64,000 nt of DNA from Hartmannibacter diazotrophicus (GCF_900231165.1 NZ_LT960614.1:2850550-2914549), one strand, 5' to 3'; shown: positions 8,425 through 16,949, counted from the first letter of the stretch. The notes: generated by a model not told the origin, from the sequence alone. Numbers and translations are program-made.

Positions 8425-9168
8425 ATGGAATCCGCAACGCTTGTGGCGTTGTCGCGGCAGATGTCTTTGCAGCGCAAGCTTGACGTCATCGCCGACAATA
8501 TCGCCAACATCACCACGGACGGCTTCAAGCGCCAGTCGCTGAGCTTCGAAGAGCACGTGATGCCGAAGGCGCGGGCCTCGTCCTTCGAGGCCGGCGACCA
8601 GATGAACTCCTTCGTGTCGGACTGGACGACGACGACCGACTTCTCGTCCGGCGACATCGAGCAGACCGGCAATGAGCTGGATGTGGCCATCGAGGGCAAT
8701 GCCTTCTTCGCCGTCCAGACACCGAATGGCGAACGCTACACGCGTGCCGGCAATTTCCGCATCGACAACACCGGCACGCTGATCAACGCATCCGGCTTTC
8801 CGGTTCTCGGCGACGGCGGCCCGATCCGCTTCGAGAACAACGAGGTCGGTGTCGAGATCGGAACGGACGGCGCCATCGCGTCGAGCACGGGCCCGAAGGG
8901 CAAGCTGCGCATCGTCAGCTTCGACGACGACCGCCTTCTGCAGAAGGAAGGCGAAAACCTCTACACCTCGACGACGGCGACCATCCAGCCGACGACGACC
9001 GCCCGGGTCATGCAGGGCGCCATCGAGCGCTCCAACGTCTCCGGCGTCACCGAAATCAGCCGCATGATTGAAGTCAGTCGCTCTTACCAGCAGGTGAGCA
9101 GCATCATGCGGGCGCAGAACGAGCTTCAGTCGCGTGCGATTGACACGCTCGGCAGCCTGCGGGCCTGA
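8425..9168 (+). CDS. flgF: Flagellar proximal rod protein FlgF
   Basis: 247 residues starting MESATLVALSRQ, the usual FlgF N-terminus; a GGGGAAAG ribosome binding site lies 5 bp upstream of the ATG at 8425, so the in-frame ATG at 8410 is not preferred. Shows the rod/hook family N-terminal motif (LDVIADNIANITTDGFKRQ), the core signature GNELDVAIEGNAFFAVQTPNGERYTRAG, and the C-terminal ISRMIEVSRSYQQVSSIMRAQNELQ heptads that build the axial stack. First gene of the flgF-G-A-H unit. Confidence 0.95.
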   Translation: MESATLVALSRQMSLQRKLDVIADNIANITTDGFKRQSLSFEEHVMPKARASSFEAGDQMNSFVSDWTTTTDFSSGDIEQTGNELDVAIEGNAFFAVQTPNGERYTRAGNFRIDNTGTLINASGFPVLGDGGPIRFENNEVGVEIGTDGAIASSTGPKGKLRIVSFDDDRLLQKEGENLYTSTTATIQPTTTARVMQGAIERSNVSGVTEISRMIEVSRSYQQVSSIMRAQNELQSRAIDTLGSLRA

Positions 9169-9188
9169 ACGGCAAGGAACACCACGTC

Positions 9189-9974
9189 ATGAAGGCACTC
9201 AACGTCGCCGCCACGGGCATGATGGCCCAGGAAACCAACGTCAACGTGATCGCGAACAACATCGCGAACATGCGCACGACCGGCTACAAGCGCCAGCGCG
9301 CCGATTTCCAGGACCTTTTCTACCAGAACCTCCGCCGCCAGGGCTCCCAGACGTCAGATGCCGGAACAGTCGTCCCGGCCGGCGTGCAGGTCGGCTCGGG
9401 CGTTCGTGTCGTGGCAACGCCCCGCATCATGAGCCAGGGCGACATCGAGCAGACGGACAAGGAAACGGATCTCGCCATTCGCGGCGAGGGCTTCTTCATC
9501 GTCGACATGCCCGACGGCCGCACGGGCTACACCCGCGACGGCAGCTTCGAACTCGACGCCACCGGCACGATCGTGACCGAGGACGGCTACACGATCTCGC
9601 CCGGCATCGTGGTCCCGACCAACGCCACGGGCCTGACCATCAGCCAGGTCGGCGTCGTCCAGGCCACCATCGGCAACGACACGTCGCCCACCGTCCTCGG
9701 ACAGCTCCAGCTTGCCCGGTTCATCAACAAGGCCGGCCTCGAGGCCATCGGCGACAACCTCTATCTGCAGACCGACGCCAGCGGCGAAGCGCAGGTTGCC
9801 AACCCCGGCGACGAAGGCTACGCCACGCTGCTCCAGAACCACCTGGAGACCGCGAACGTCGTTCCCGTCACGGAACTCTCCACCCTCATCTCGGCCCAGC
9901 GCGCCTATGAGATGAACTCTCGCGTCATCAAGGCCGCCGACGAGATGCTCTCGTCGACGTCGAACATGGGCTGA
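9189..9974 (+). CDS. flgG: Flagellar distal rod protein FlgG
   Basis: 261 residues, the usual length. MKALNVAATGMMAQETNVNVIANNIANMRTTGYKR at the N-terminus, the segment DLAIRGEGFFIVDMPDGRTGYTRDGSF in the middle, and VPVTELSTLISAQRAYEMNSRVIKAADEML at the C-terminus are diagnostic of FlgG, the distal rod subunit secreted by the flagellar export apparatus. 20 bp after flgF and 11 bp before flgA, so almost certainly one transcript. Confidence 0.97.
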   Translation: MKALNVAATGMMAQETNVNVIANNIANMRTTGYKRQRADFQDLFYQNLRRQGSQTSDAGTVVPAGVQVGSGVRVVATPRIMSQGDIEQTDKETDLAIRGEGFFIVDMPDGRTGYTRDGSFELDATGTIVTEDGYTISPGIVVPTNATGLTISQVGVVQATIGNDTSPTVLGQLQLARFINKAGLEAIGDNLYLQTDASGEAQVANPGDEGYATLLQNHLETANVVPVTELSTLISAQRAYEMNSRVIKAADEMLSSTSNMG

Positions 9975-9985
9975 GGAGACAGACG

Positions 9986-10993
9986 ATGACCAGATCCGTT
10001 CTCTTCCGCCTTGCCTGCGCGAGCGTGCTCGGCGGTGCTCTGGCGGCCTTCATCGCCCACCCGGCCGATGCCTCCGCCCGCCTGAAGGAGACCGTCCTCG
10101 TCAGCGGCAGAGTCGTCACTCTCGGGGACCTCTTCGACGATGCCGGCGACCTTGCCGCCAAGCCGGTCTTCCGCGCCCCCGATCCGGGCGTTGCCGGCGC
10201 CCTCTCGGCCAGGGACGCCCTTGCCGCCGCGGCCGCCGCCGGTCTCGCCGACACCGACGCGGACGGATTGACCACGATCACGGTCGAGCGTCGCAGCCAG
10301 ACGGTCGATGCGTCGATGCTGGCCGATGTCGTGACCGAGGCGCTGGCGCTTCGGCTTGGCGCCCGTCAGTCCGACCTCGACGTCGCCTTCGATGTCACGC
10401 CCCAGACGATGGCGGTCGCCGCCGACGGCTACGAGGCGCCCCGCCTTCAGGGGCTCAGCTACCAGCCATCCTCCGGCCGCTTCTCCGGCGAAATCCTCAT
10501 CAATGCCGGCGCGCACGAGCGCACCCTGCCGGTGACCGGCGTCGTCGCCGAGATGGTCGAGGTTGCCGTCCTCGGCCACTCGGTCAATCGCGGCGACATC
10601 GTCAATCGCTCCGATCTTGAAACCACCCGGATGGATCGCCGCCGTGTCGCGCGCGACGCCATCTCCTCGACGGACCGGATCATCGGCCTTGCGGCCCGCC
10701 GCACCCTGCGGGCCGGCGATGCCCTGACGTCCTCGGACTTCGAGGAGCCGAAGCTCGTCGCTCGCAACAGCCTCGTGACCGTCAACTACAACAAACCGGG
10801 GCTGACCCTGTCGGCCCGCGGCCGGGCCCTTGCCGACGGCGCGCGCGGTGACCTTGTCAGTGTCCTCAACGAACAGTCCCGCCGCGTGATCCACGGCATC
10901 GTGACCGGCCCCGGCGAAATCGAGATCGCCGCCGAGCCGATCACCACCGCCGCCAACGAGACCGCCATCGCTGCGAAGGATGCCGTCCAATGA
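9986..10993 (+). CDS. flgA: P-ring assembly chaperone FlgA
   Basis: 335 residues. An N-terminal signal peptide (about residues 1-30, ending HPADASA) fits the periplasmic chaperone for FlgI. The C-terminal half has the SAF/ChapFlgA pattern: LPVTGVVAEMVEVAVLGHSVNRGDIVNRSDLE, then IIGLAARRTLRAGDALTSSDF and LVTVNYNKPGLTLSARGRALADGARGD. The stop overlaps the flgH ATG by 4 bp (ATGA), coupling the P-ring chaperone with the L-ring protein. Confidence 0.95.
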   Translation: MTRSVLFRLACASVLGGALAAFIAHPADASARLKETVLVSGRVVTLGDLFDDAGDLAAKPVFRAPDPGVAGALSARDALAAAAAAGLADTDADGLTTITVERRSQTVDASMLADVVTEALALRLGARQSDLDVAFDVTPQTMAVAADGYEAPRLQGLSYQPSSGRFSGEILINAGAHERTLPVTGVVAEMVEVAVLGHSVNRGDIVNRSDLETTRMDRRRVARDAISSTDRIIGLAARRTLRAGDALTSSDFEEPKLVARNSLVTVNYNKPGLTLSARGRALADGARGDLVSVLNEQSRRVIHGIVTGPGEIEIAAEPITTAANETAIAAKDAVQ

Positions 10994-11736
10994 CCACGAT
11001 CATCATGCAACGCCTCGCCCTCGGCGCGATGCTCCTGGGCCTTGGCGCCTGCGGCAATGCCATCGACCGCCTCAAGTCGGTCGGCGAGGCCCCGGCCCTG
11101 TCGGCGATCGAGGACCCGACCACCCAGGCCGGCTACCGTCCGGTCCAGATGCCGATGCCGCAGGTCGAGCCGGTGCAATACAGCCCGAACTCGCTCTGGC
11201 AGTCCGGTTCGCGCACCTTCTTCAAGGATCAGCGCGCCCGCAGCGTCGGCGACATCCTCACCGTCAAGGTGCGCATCGCCGACAACGCCAAGCTCGCCAA
11301 CAAGACCGACCGCAGCCGCTCCGGCAGCGATGACCTGGCTCTCAATGGCGCCATTGGCAACTCGATCATCAACGCCCTGCCCGGCGACGCGTCCGCCGAT
11401 GCCATCATCGGCAACGAGAGCACCTCGTCGTCGAGCGGATCGGGCACCATCAACCGCTCCGAGGCCGTCACCACCGACGTCGCCGCGGTCGTGACCCAGG
11501 CCCTTCCCAACGGCAATCTGGTGATCGAGGGGCGTCAGGAAGTGCGCGTGAACTTCGAGATGCGCCAGCTGATCATCGCCGGCGTGGTCCGCCCGGAAGA
11601 CATCGGCGCCGACAACACGATCGACAGTTCCAAGATCGCCGAAGCCCGCTTCGCTTATGGCGGCAAGGGCCAGATCACCGACCTGCAGCAGCCGCGCTAC
11701 GGCCAGCAGGTGATGGACATCCTCCTGCCCTTCTAA
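10990..11736 (+). CDS. flgH: Flagellar L-ring lipoprotein FlgH
   Basis: 248 residues with a lipoprotein signal (lipobox LGAC, Cys near residue 21). Conserved FlgH blocks are visible: SLWQSGSRTFFKDQRARSVGDILTVKV, a Ser/Gly-rich middle, LPNGNLVIEGRQEVRVNFEMRQLIIAGVVRPEDI and the C-terminal ARFAYGGKGQITDLQQPRYGQQVMDILLPF. It forms the outer-membrane bushing around the rod. Last gene of the flgF-G-A-H unit; hairpins follow. Confidence 0.97.
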   Translation: MTTIIMQRLALGAMLLGLGACGNAIDRLKSVGEAPALSAIEDPTTQAGYRPVQMPMPQVEPVQYSPNSLWQSGSRTFFKDQRARSVGDILTVKVRIADNAKLANKTDRSRSGSDDLALNGAIGNSIINALPGDASADAIIGNESTSSSSGSGTINRSEAVTTDVAAVVTQALPNGNLVIEGRQEVRVNFEMRQLIIAGVVRPEDIGADNTIDSSKIAEARFAYGGKGQITDLQQPRYGQQVMDILLPF

Positions 11737-11755
11737 GGCAGGACAGGAAAAACGA

Positions 11756-11779
11756 GAGCCGGGCATCCCTGCCCGGCTC
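11756..11779. terminator. GC-rich hairpin directly after flgH
   Basis: Perfect 10-bp inverted repeat GAGCCGGGCA/TGCCCGGCTC with a TCCC loop, 20 bp after the flgH stop. No T-run follows, so it may stabilise the 3' end of the transcript rather than terminate alone. Confidence 0.5.
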
Positions 11780-11909
11780 GGCAAGAGCTTCCCGAAGACA
11801 AATCAGGACAGTTCCCCACGGAAGGCCCGCCGCAGCTCCCCAATCGCGACACCTTCCGTAATGCCGCCGCCCGACGGGGCGCCCCCATCGCTCCCAAGGA
11901 CGGCGTCAG

Positions 11910-11967
11910 ACGGACGCGGTGCCCCCTGCGCCCCCATCGCAGGAAAGCACCGCGTCCGTTGCTTTTT
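11910..11967 (+). terminator. Large nested terminator hairpin after flgH
   Basis: ACGGACGCGGTGC (11910-11922) pairs perfectly with 11947-11959; inside the loop CCTGCG (11925-11930) pairs with CGCAGG (11938-11943). TGCTTTTT follows on the plus strand. It separates flgH from the convergent glycosyltransferase gene. Confidence 0.8.
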
Positions 11968-11995
11968 GGCAGGATCGTATCGGGGAAGGCGGCTC

Positions 11996-13084
11996 TCAGG
12001 CCAGGGCCCGGTCCTTCGACAGAAGCCGGAGGGAAGCGTCGTGATAGCGGCGGATCATGTCCTCGGTGCAATAGCCGCTATCGAGGAAACGTTGCCGCCC
12101 CTTTTCGGCGACCGCGCGCCGCTTCTCCGCCGTACAGGCGACGACCACATTGCGCAGGTCGTCCGGATCGCCCGGCCGGCAGTAGAGGACCTCGCCCTCG
12201 TCGAAATAGGTCGGCACACCGCCCGTCCGGCTCGAAACGACGCAGCCTCCCATGGCTGCCGCCTCAAGCGCGACCGTGATGCCGGAATACTTGTTCTCGC
12301 GCATCGGAACGACCGTGAAATCGGCCCATTCGTAAAGGTCCTTGAACTCGGCCATGGTCGGATTGCGGGGCAGCCGGACATTGTCGAAGGCGGCAACATC
12401 GGCATCCCTGACCTTGTTGCTCACGATGACGAGCTCGAAACGCGGATCGCCGGCGAAGGCCGCCAGCACCGTCGGCCAGTCCCGCGTCGGATCGTTGCCG
12501 GCCGCAACGATGCGGATCGCAGAATGCTCGGTCTCGTCCCGTGGCCGCGTCGGAACGAAGGTCGCGCAGGAAATGCCGAAATACATGAGCTCGGTGCGGG
12601 CATCCGGCACGAATTCGGCGGCGATCGGCAGATAGTTCCGGCTGTGGACGGTGAGCAGGTCGACACGCCGGATCAGCCGGCGGTAGAGCCAGCGGCGCAG
12701 CGGCCCGAAATGCTCCAGATGCTCGAAGAGCCAGACATTGTTGCCAATGATCGCCGGGCGGCGCTTGCGGCCTGTCAGGATGCACAGCGCCGCGACGGCA
12801 AGATAGTCGCTGTCGATCATCGTCCAGACAACGTCGGCCTCCAGAATGGCCTTGCGGTTGTGCCAGGCGTGGAGGAAATCGAGGCCGGCAGCCCTGCGGA
12901 TCGCACGCCGGATGACACTTCCGAGGCGCCCCTCGTCCCGGTCGCGGGAGAAGGTCACCTCCTTCTCGAACTGTCTTGCGTGGTGGAAACCGTAGGGAGC
13001 AACGTCCGCAACGAGCCCGGCTGCATGGCGAGCCGCATATTTCTCCGCATCGAGGCCGTAGTTGAGCTGGACGTGAATGCGCAA
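11996..13084 (-). CDS. Glycosyltransferase, GT-B fold (family 4-like)
   Basis: 362 residues from a TTG at 13084, chosen because GGGGGAGA lies 8 bp upstream and homologous GT-B proteins begin at this strand (LRIHVQLNYG); an ATG at 13153 adds 23 residues but lacks a ribosome binding site. The C-terminal nucleotide-sugar domain shows the GT4 pattern: WADFTVVPMRENKYSGITVALEAAAMGGCVVSSRTGGVPTYF, with the E-x7-E-like loop. Cytoplasmic transfer of a sugar from an activated donor; acceptor unknown. It sits alone inside the flagellar island, so flagellin or surface glycan modification is possible but unproven. Confidence 0.82.
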   Translation of the reverse strand: MRIHVQLNYGLDAEKYAARHAAGLVADVAPYGFHHARQFEKEVTFSRDRDEGRLGSVIRRAIRRAAGLDFLHAWHNRKAILEADVVWTMIDSDYLAVAALCILTGRKRRPAIIGNNVWLFEHLEHFGPLRRWLYRRLIRRVDLLTVHSRNYLPIAAEFVPDARTELMYFGISCATFVPTRPRDETEHSAIRIVAAGNDPTRDWPTVLAAFAGDPRFELVIVSNKVRDADVAAFDNVRLPRNPTMAEFKDLYEWADFTVVPMRENKYSGITVALEAAAMGGCVVSSRTGGVPTYFDEGEVLYCRPGDPDDLRNVVVACTAEKRRAVAEKGRQRFLDSGYCTEDMIRRYHDASLRLLSKDRALA

Positions 13085-13549
13085 AGATGTCGTCTCCCCC
13101 GATCCCGTGCGCAGACGAGCGCATGCGGATGACGTCGTGTCCGGAAACCCCATTGATCGAGGCGATTGTGGTGATCAGGTGATCCCGGCGCGATTTAGCA
13201 GCGGATGAGCGCGGAATTTATGCGCAACACCCGTGACCATCGTACGGATCATAGTAGGAAATGAAATCCGTGCAGCCCAACCGGCACGAAATATAGGATT
13301 TTGCTGGGAAATGACGTTGCGCTTGCCGGTCAGAGTCTCGTCGATGCCGTCCGGGGGCAATGCTGCAATGGAGCGCCTCCCGGCCGGTCACTCCAACTGG
13401 CGAACGACCGGACCGCTAGGCAGTGCAATCAAGGCGACCTGCCCCACGGAGGGGCGTGACATCGACCGAAGCCATAAGCCTCGACGGACGGCCCGTCAGA
13501 ATCATCCGTTCAGGGCCATCCGTGACGAAGGCGTGGAACCAGTGAAAAC
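13085..13549. other. Intergenic region between glycosyltransferase and dksA
   Basis: About 465 bp with no gene I can support. It includes a 106-codon open frame on the plus strand (13233-13553) with no recognisable protein features. The dksA stop (minus) ends it at 13550. No clear terminator was seen. Confidence 0.5.
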
Positions 13550-13966
13550 CTAGTCGTCCCGATAGACACGCTCGCGGCGCTCGTGACGCTCCTGGGCTTC
13601 GATCGACAGGGTCGCGATCGGACGGGCATCGAGACGCTTCAGCGAAATCGGCTCGCCGGTATCCTCGCAATAACCATAGCTGCCGTCCTCGATGCGCTTC
13701 AGCGCCGCGTCGATCTTGGAGATCAGCTTGCGCTGGCGATCCCGCGCCCGCAATTCGATCGCACGATCGGTTTCGGACGATGCACGATCGGCCATATCGG
13801 GCAGATTGCTGTTTTCGTCCTGGAGATGCTGCAGCGTCTCCTTGCTTTCCTTCAGGATGTCATCCTTCCAGTCGAGCAGCTTGCGGCGAAAATACTCTCT
13901 CTGCCGTTCGTTCATGAACGGCTCATCTTCGGACGGGCGATAGTCGCGGGAAAGCTCAATCAACAT
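13550..13966 (-). CDS. dksA: DksA-family RNA polymerase-binding regulator with a reduced zinc site
   Basis: 138 residues. Coiled-coil N-terminal part (MNERQREYFRRKLLDWKDDILKE...) with the acidic tip DMADRASSETDRA, then the globular part GSYGYCEDTGEPISLKRLDARPIATLSIEAQE. Canonical DksA carries four zinc-binding cysteines; here only Cys100 remains, and the other three positions are Thr103, Ser121 and Ala124. This low-cysteine form is common in alphaproteobacteria and works without zinc in known relatives. DksA binds the secondary channel of RNA polymerase with ppGpp. The gene lies between the glycosyltransferase and fliX and probably has its own promoter. Confidence 0.95.
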   Translation of the reverse strand: MLIELSRDYRPSEDEPFMNERQREYFRRKLLDWKDDILKESKETLQHLQDENSNLPDMADRASSETDRAIELRARDRQRKLISKIDAALKRIEDGSYGYCEDTGEPISLKRLDARPIATLSIEAQERHERRERVYRDD

Positions 13967-14160
13967 CAGACAGTCTCTCCAAGGGCTCCGCAGGAGGCGG
14001 GACTATAAATGTGGGTGCCACGCTCCACAACGTTAAATCAACATCCGTGCCAAGTTAAACCAGGCCGTTTTTATCCCTGTTTTCCCATGTCAGAAAGCAT
14101 CATTTTCTCAAGGATTTGTGACAATGGTCGCTGGGACGCGGCAAACAGGCGGTAATTCGC

Positions 14161-14589
14161 CTAATCCACAAAGCGTCCCATTTTGGCAAGCTCCACCTTG
14201 GCTCTCAACTCGATATCGTCCAGCAGCGCCTCCAGATCGGGGGCCTCCTCGTCGCGCTCACCCCGCTGGCCGAGAAGCTCGGTCAGCGTCGCCAGGCTGT
14301 CCTCGGGCACAGAGCCTTCCAGAAGTCCGATACGCAGGCTTTCCAGCTTGTCCAGCAGCGCATGGCCGCGCTTGAGCGCCTTGCGGCGGTCCGGCTTTTC
14401 GGACGGCAGGGCCTGCAGCGCGATCAGGGCGTCGAGACCCGCGAGAGGCTGGGAAGGCATGCCGCCGCCGGCAGCGCGCGGAGCTGATTCGCCGGTCGTC
14501 GGCGTGAAGGTGGCATTGCCGGAACCGGCCGACTTCGCGCCGGACGTGGACGAGGTCACGGAGGGCCTGGAAGGGCCGGTGATTCTCAT
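14161..14589 (-). CDS. fliX: Class II flagellar assembly regulator FliX
   Basis: 142 residues from the ATG at 14589 (MRITGP, the family's usual start; the open frame extends to 14700 without FliX features). A disordered Ser/Thr/Gly N-terminal part is followed by the conserved helical block LAGLDALIALQAL...RRKALKRGHALLDKLESLRIGLLEG and the C-terminal LDDIELRAKVELAKMGR. In Caulobacter FliX is a trans-acting factor that gates the sigma-54 activator FlbD according to class II assembly. It is divergent from flgI; flbD is not in the window. Confidence 0.93.
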   Translation of the reverse strand: MRITGPSRPSVTSSTSGAKSAGSGNATFTPTTGESAPRAAGGGMPSQPLAGLDALIALQALPSEKPDRRKALKRGHALLDKLESLRIGLLEGSVPEDSLATLTELLGQRGERDEEAPDLEALLDDIELRAKVELAKMGRFVD

Positions 14590-14669
14590 GGCTGATCCAT
14601 CTGCTTCCATACCGGCTCTGAACCCGGCAGGTCCGTAGGGTCGTCTCGATACCGCCAGCACAAGGCTGT

Positions 14670-14685
14670 CGCATTGCGGTGGCCA
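14670..14685 (-). promoter_or_regulatory. Possible sigma-54 promoter of fliX
   Basis: The minus strand reads TGGCCACCGCAATGCG: TGGC at -24 and TGC at -12 with exact spacing of the invariant GG and GC. Weaker than the flgF and flgE promoters. It would give a leader of about 70 nt to the fliX ATG. Confidence 0.4.
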
Positions 14686-14765
14686 GCCGCCCCGACTCAC
14701 GAGCGGCGGACCCTACTCTACTTGCCGAATGGACTGCGCCCAAAGAGTTAATGACTTGCTAACAG

Positions 14766-14803
14766 CCCGGCAAAGTCTGCCGACCGGCAGGGAGTCGTTG
14801 CCG
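14766..14803. promoter_or_regulatory. ftr-like palindromes between fliX and flgI
   Basis: CGGCAAAGTCTGCCG at 14768-14782 is an exact copy of the CGGCA-N5-TGCCG palindrome. A second pair of half sites, CGGCA at 14785-14789 and TGCCG at 14799-14803, lies next to it with wider spacing. The pair is roughly midway between the two divergent sigma-54-like promoters, so one enhancer could serve both. Confidence 0.6.
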
Positions 14804-14890
14804 GGTCAGGCGGACCGGCATGCCGGCCACGCAGCGCCGCCATATGGCTAAGATACTGCAACGACTGCAATATTCATCCATCGACCAAAC

Positions 14891-14906
14891 TGGCCCACCC
14901 CTTGCG
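14891..14906 (+). promoter_or_regulatory. Sigma-54 promoter of flgI
   Basis: TGGCCCACCCCTTGCG has TGGC at -24 and TTGC at -12 with canonical spacing. The predicted transcript starts near 14917, about 30 nt before the flgI start. Confidence 0.7.
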
Positions 14907-14947
14907 ACACCGCTGCGGGGACCTCTTGCATGTTGGGGAATATGCAG

Positions 14948-16054
14948 ATGCATCGCTTAATGGGGATCGCGATCGCAGTGGCCGTTCTTGCCGTTCATAC
15001 GGCAGAGGCTGCGTCGCGCATCAAGGACATCGTCGATATCGAGGGTGTCCGTGAAAATCAGTTGATCGGCTACGGTCTCGTCGTCGGCCTTCAGGGCACG
15101 GGCGACGGGCTCAACAATGCGCCGTTCACCAGACAGAGCATCCAGGCGATGCTGGAACGTCTCGGCGTCAACGTTCGCGACGCCAACATGCGTACGGCCA
15201 ACACGGCTGCGGTCATGGTCACGGCCAAATTGCCGGCCTTTGCGACGCAGGGAACGCATATCGACGTCTCCGTCAGCGCGCTCGGCGATGCCAAGAGCCT
15301 GCAGGGCGGAACCTTGCTCGTCACGCCCCTGCTCGGCGCCGACGGCGAGGTCTACGCGATCGCCCAGGGCTCGCTGGCAATCGGTGGCTTCACAGTCCAG
15401 GGGGATGCGGCCTCCATCACGCGCGGCGTTCCGACATCGGGGCGCATCTCCAATGGCGCCGTGATCGAACGGGAGATCGAGTTCAAGCTGGCGGCGATGC
15501 ATTCGGTGCGCCTGTCGCTGCGCAACCCCGACTTCACGACCGCCCGCCGCATTGCCCTTGCTGTCAACGACCTGATCGGTTCGACGGTTGCCGAACCCAC
15601 CGATCCGGCGACCGTCAAGCTGACGCTGCCGAAGAATTTCGACGGCAACATCGTCGACCTTTTGACGGACGTGGAGCAGCTCTTCGTCGAGCCGGACCTG
15701 CCGGCCAAGGTCGTGATCGACGAATCGACCGGCATCATCGTCATGGGCCAAGACGTGCGCGTCTCCACCGTCGCCGTCGCGCAAGGCAATCTGACGGTGC
15801 TCGTCACCGAAGACCCGACGGTGTCGCAGCCGGCCCCGTTCAGCGACGGGCAAACCGTGGTCGTGCCGCGCAGCCAGGTGCAGGTCCAGCAGGACGGCCA
15901 GGAGAAGAAGCTCGCCGTCGTCAAGACCGGCATCACCTTGCGCGAACTCGTCGACGGGCTGAACGCCCTCGGACTCGGGCCGCGCGACCTCATCTCGATC
16001 CTGCAGTCGATCAAGACCGCGGGCGCCCTTCAGGCCGACATCGAGGTGATGTGA
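14948..16054 (+). CDS. flgI: Flagellar P-ring protein FlgI
   Basis: 368 residues from the ATG at 14948, which has GGGGAA 7 bp upstream; two earlier in-frame ATGs (14930, 14942) are possible. Signal peptide about residues 1-22 (GIAIAVAVLAVHTAEA). Conserved FlgI text: SRIKDIVDIEGVRENQLIGYGLVVGLQGTGDGLNNAPFT near the N-terminus, and ITLRELVDGLNALGLGPRDLISILQSIKTAGALQADIEVM at the C-terminus. It forms the periplasmic ring around the rod with FlgA as chaperone. Its stop overlaps the next start. Confidence 0.97.
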   Translation: MHRLMGIAIAVAVLAVHTAEAASRIKDIVDIEGVRENQLIGYGLVVGLQGTGDGLNNAPFTRQSIQAMLERLGVNVRDANMRTANTAAVMVTAKLPAFATQGTHIDVSVSALGDAKSLQGGTLLVTPLLGADGEVYAIAQGSLAIGGFTVQGDAASITRGVPTSGRISNGAVIEREIEFKLAAMHSVRLSLRNPDFTTARRIALAVNDLIGSTVAEPTDPATVKLTLPKNFDGNIVDLLTDVEQLFVEPDLPAKVVIDESTGIIVMGQDVRVSTVAVAQGNLTVLVTEDPTVSQPAPFSDGQTVVVPRSQVQVQQDGQEKKLAVVKTGITLRELVDGLNALGLGPRDLISILQSIKTAGALQADIEVM

Positions 16055-16383
16055 TGACGGACATGTCGAGCGCCCTCGCCTATCGCGCCGCCGCGAACAT
16101 CGCGGCGGCCGACAAGGCAAAGCTGAGCGAGCCCGCCACGGTCGAGGCCAAGGCGATGCATCAGGCCCAGCAGTTTGAATCGATGTTCCTCTCGACCTAT
16201 CTGAAAACGATGTTCCAGGAAGTCGGCAACGACCCGACGCTGATCGGCGGCACGGGGTCCGAGAGCTGGAAGGAACTGTTGATCGACGAATACGGAAAGA
16301 GTTTCGCGGCGCGCGGCGGCATCGGCCTCGCCGAGCCGATCGCCAACCAGTTGATCAAGATGCAGGAGGCATCACAGCCATGA
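16054..16383 (+). CDS. FlgJ-type rod-binding protein without muramidase domain
   Basis: 109 residues. The rod-binding domain is recognisable (KAMHQAQQFESMFLSTYLKTMFQEV...GGTGSESWKELLIDEYGKSFAARGGIGLAEPI). The C-terminal peptidoglycan hydrolase domain of enterobacterial FlgJ is absent, as in most alphaproteobacteria, where another hydrolase opens the wall. The ATG at 16054 overlaps the flgI TGA; a GTG lies directly before it. Its stop overlaps the next ATG. Confidence 0.9.
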   Translation: MTDMSSALAYRAAANIAAADKAKLSEPATVEAKAMHQAQQFESMFLSTYLKTMFQEVGNDPTLIGGTGSESWKELLIDEYGKSFAARGGIGLAEPIANQLIKMQEASQP

Positions 16384-16877
16384 CCATGAGCGGACAGGAC
16401 CGGAACGGCCAGTCGCCGCGCTATCAGCCCATCACCTCGTCGAGCGACGCGCAGAACCTGATCGCGGCCTTTTCCAATTCCATGACCCAGCTTTCCGACC
16501 TTCTGGAGCGAGAGGCCGACCTGGTGCGCTCGGGCAAGTTGAAGGCCGCCGGCGAACTGGCGAGCGTGAAGCAGGAAATGGCAGGGACCTACGTCAACCT
16601 GATGCTTGAGACCAAGGCTCAGGTCGAAAAGCTCGGTCAGTACGCCCCCGTTCAGGTGCAGAAGCTGCGCAAGCAGCACCACCTCTTCAAGGCCAACCTC
16701 CAGGTCAACATGGCCGTCATCGCGACGGCCCACGAGATCGCCGAGGATCTGATGCGCCAGACGGCCCGCGCCGTGGAGAAGACCAATCGCCCGCAGCTCT
16801 ATGGCGCCCCCATGATGCCCCAGAGCGCGCGCGCCGCAGACGGCGCCTGCGGCATCGCCTTCGACCAGAGCCTCTGA
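16380..16877 (+). CDS. FlgN-like flagellar export chaperone candidate
   Basis: 165 residues, predicted almost all alpha-helical: SDAQNLIAAFSNSMTQLSDLLEREADLVRSGKLKAAGELASVKQEMAGTY resembles the FlgN family, which holds hook-associated proteins FlgK and FlgL before export. It starts 4 bp inside the flgJ-like gene (ATGA), completing a flgI-flgJ-flgN unit. No signal peptide, consistent with a cytoplasmic chaperone. Assignment rests on helical pattern and location. Confidence 0.68.
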   Translation: MTMSGQDRNGQSPRYQPITSSSDAQNLIAAFSNSMTQLSDLLEREADLVRSGKLKAAGELASVKQEMAGTYVNLMLETKAQVEKLGQYAPVQVQKLRKQHHLFKANLQVNMAVIATAHEIAEDLMRQTARAVEKTNRPQLYGAPMMPQSARAADGACGIAFDQSL

Positions 16878-16895
16878 CCGCCACGCGGCCCCCGG

Positions 16896-16949
16896 CTGCC
16901 GGGACCGAAACAGGTTGCCCGAAAAACGACCTGTTTCGGATCGCGGCAG
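16896..16949. terminator. Long hairpin after the flgI-flgJ-flgN unit
   Basis: CCGAAACAGGT (16905-16915) pairs with ACCTGTTTCGG (16929-16939), and the outer arms CTGCCG (16896-16901) and CGGCAG (16944-16949) extend the dyad. No T-run follows, so it may be an RNA-stabilising or factor-dependent end. Confidence 0.55.

Noticed and set aside
13233-13553. 106-codon plus-strand frame between the glycosyltransferase and dksA
   Set aside because: No ribosome binding site or protein features, and it runs into the 3' end of dksA.
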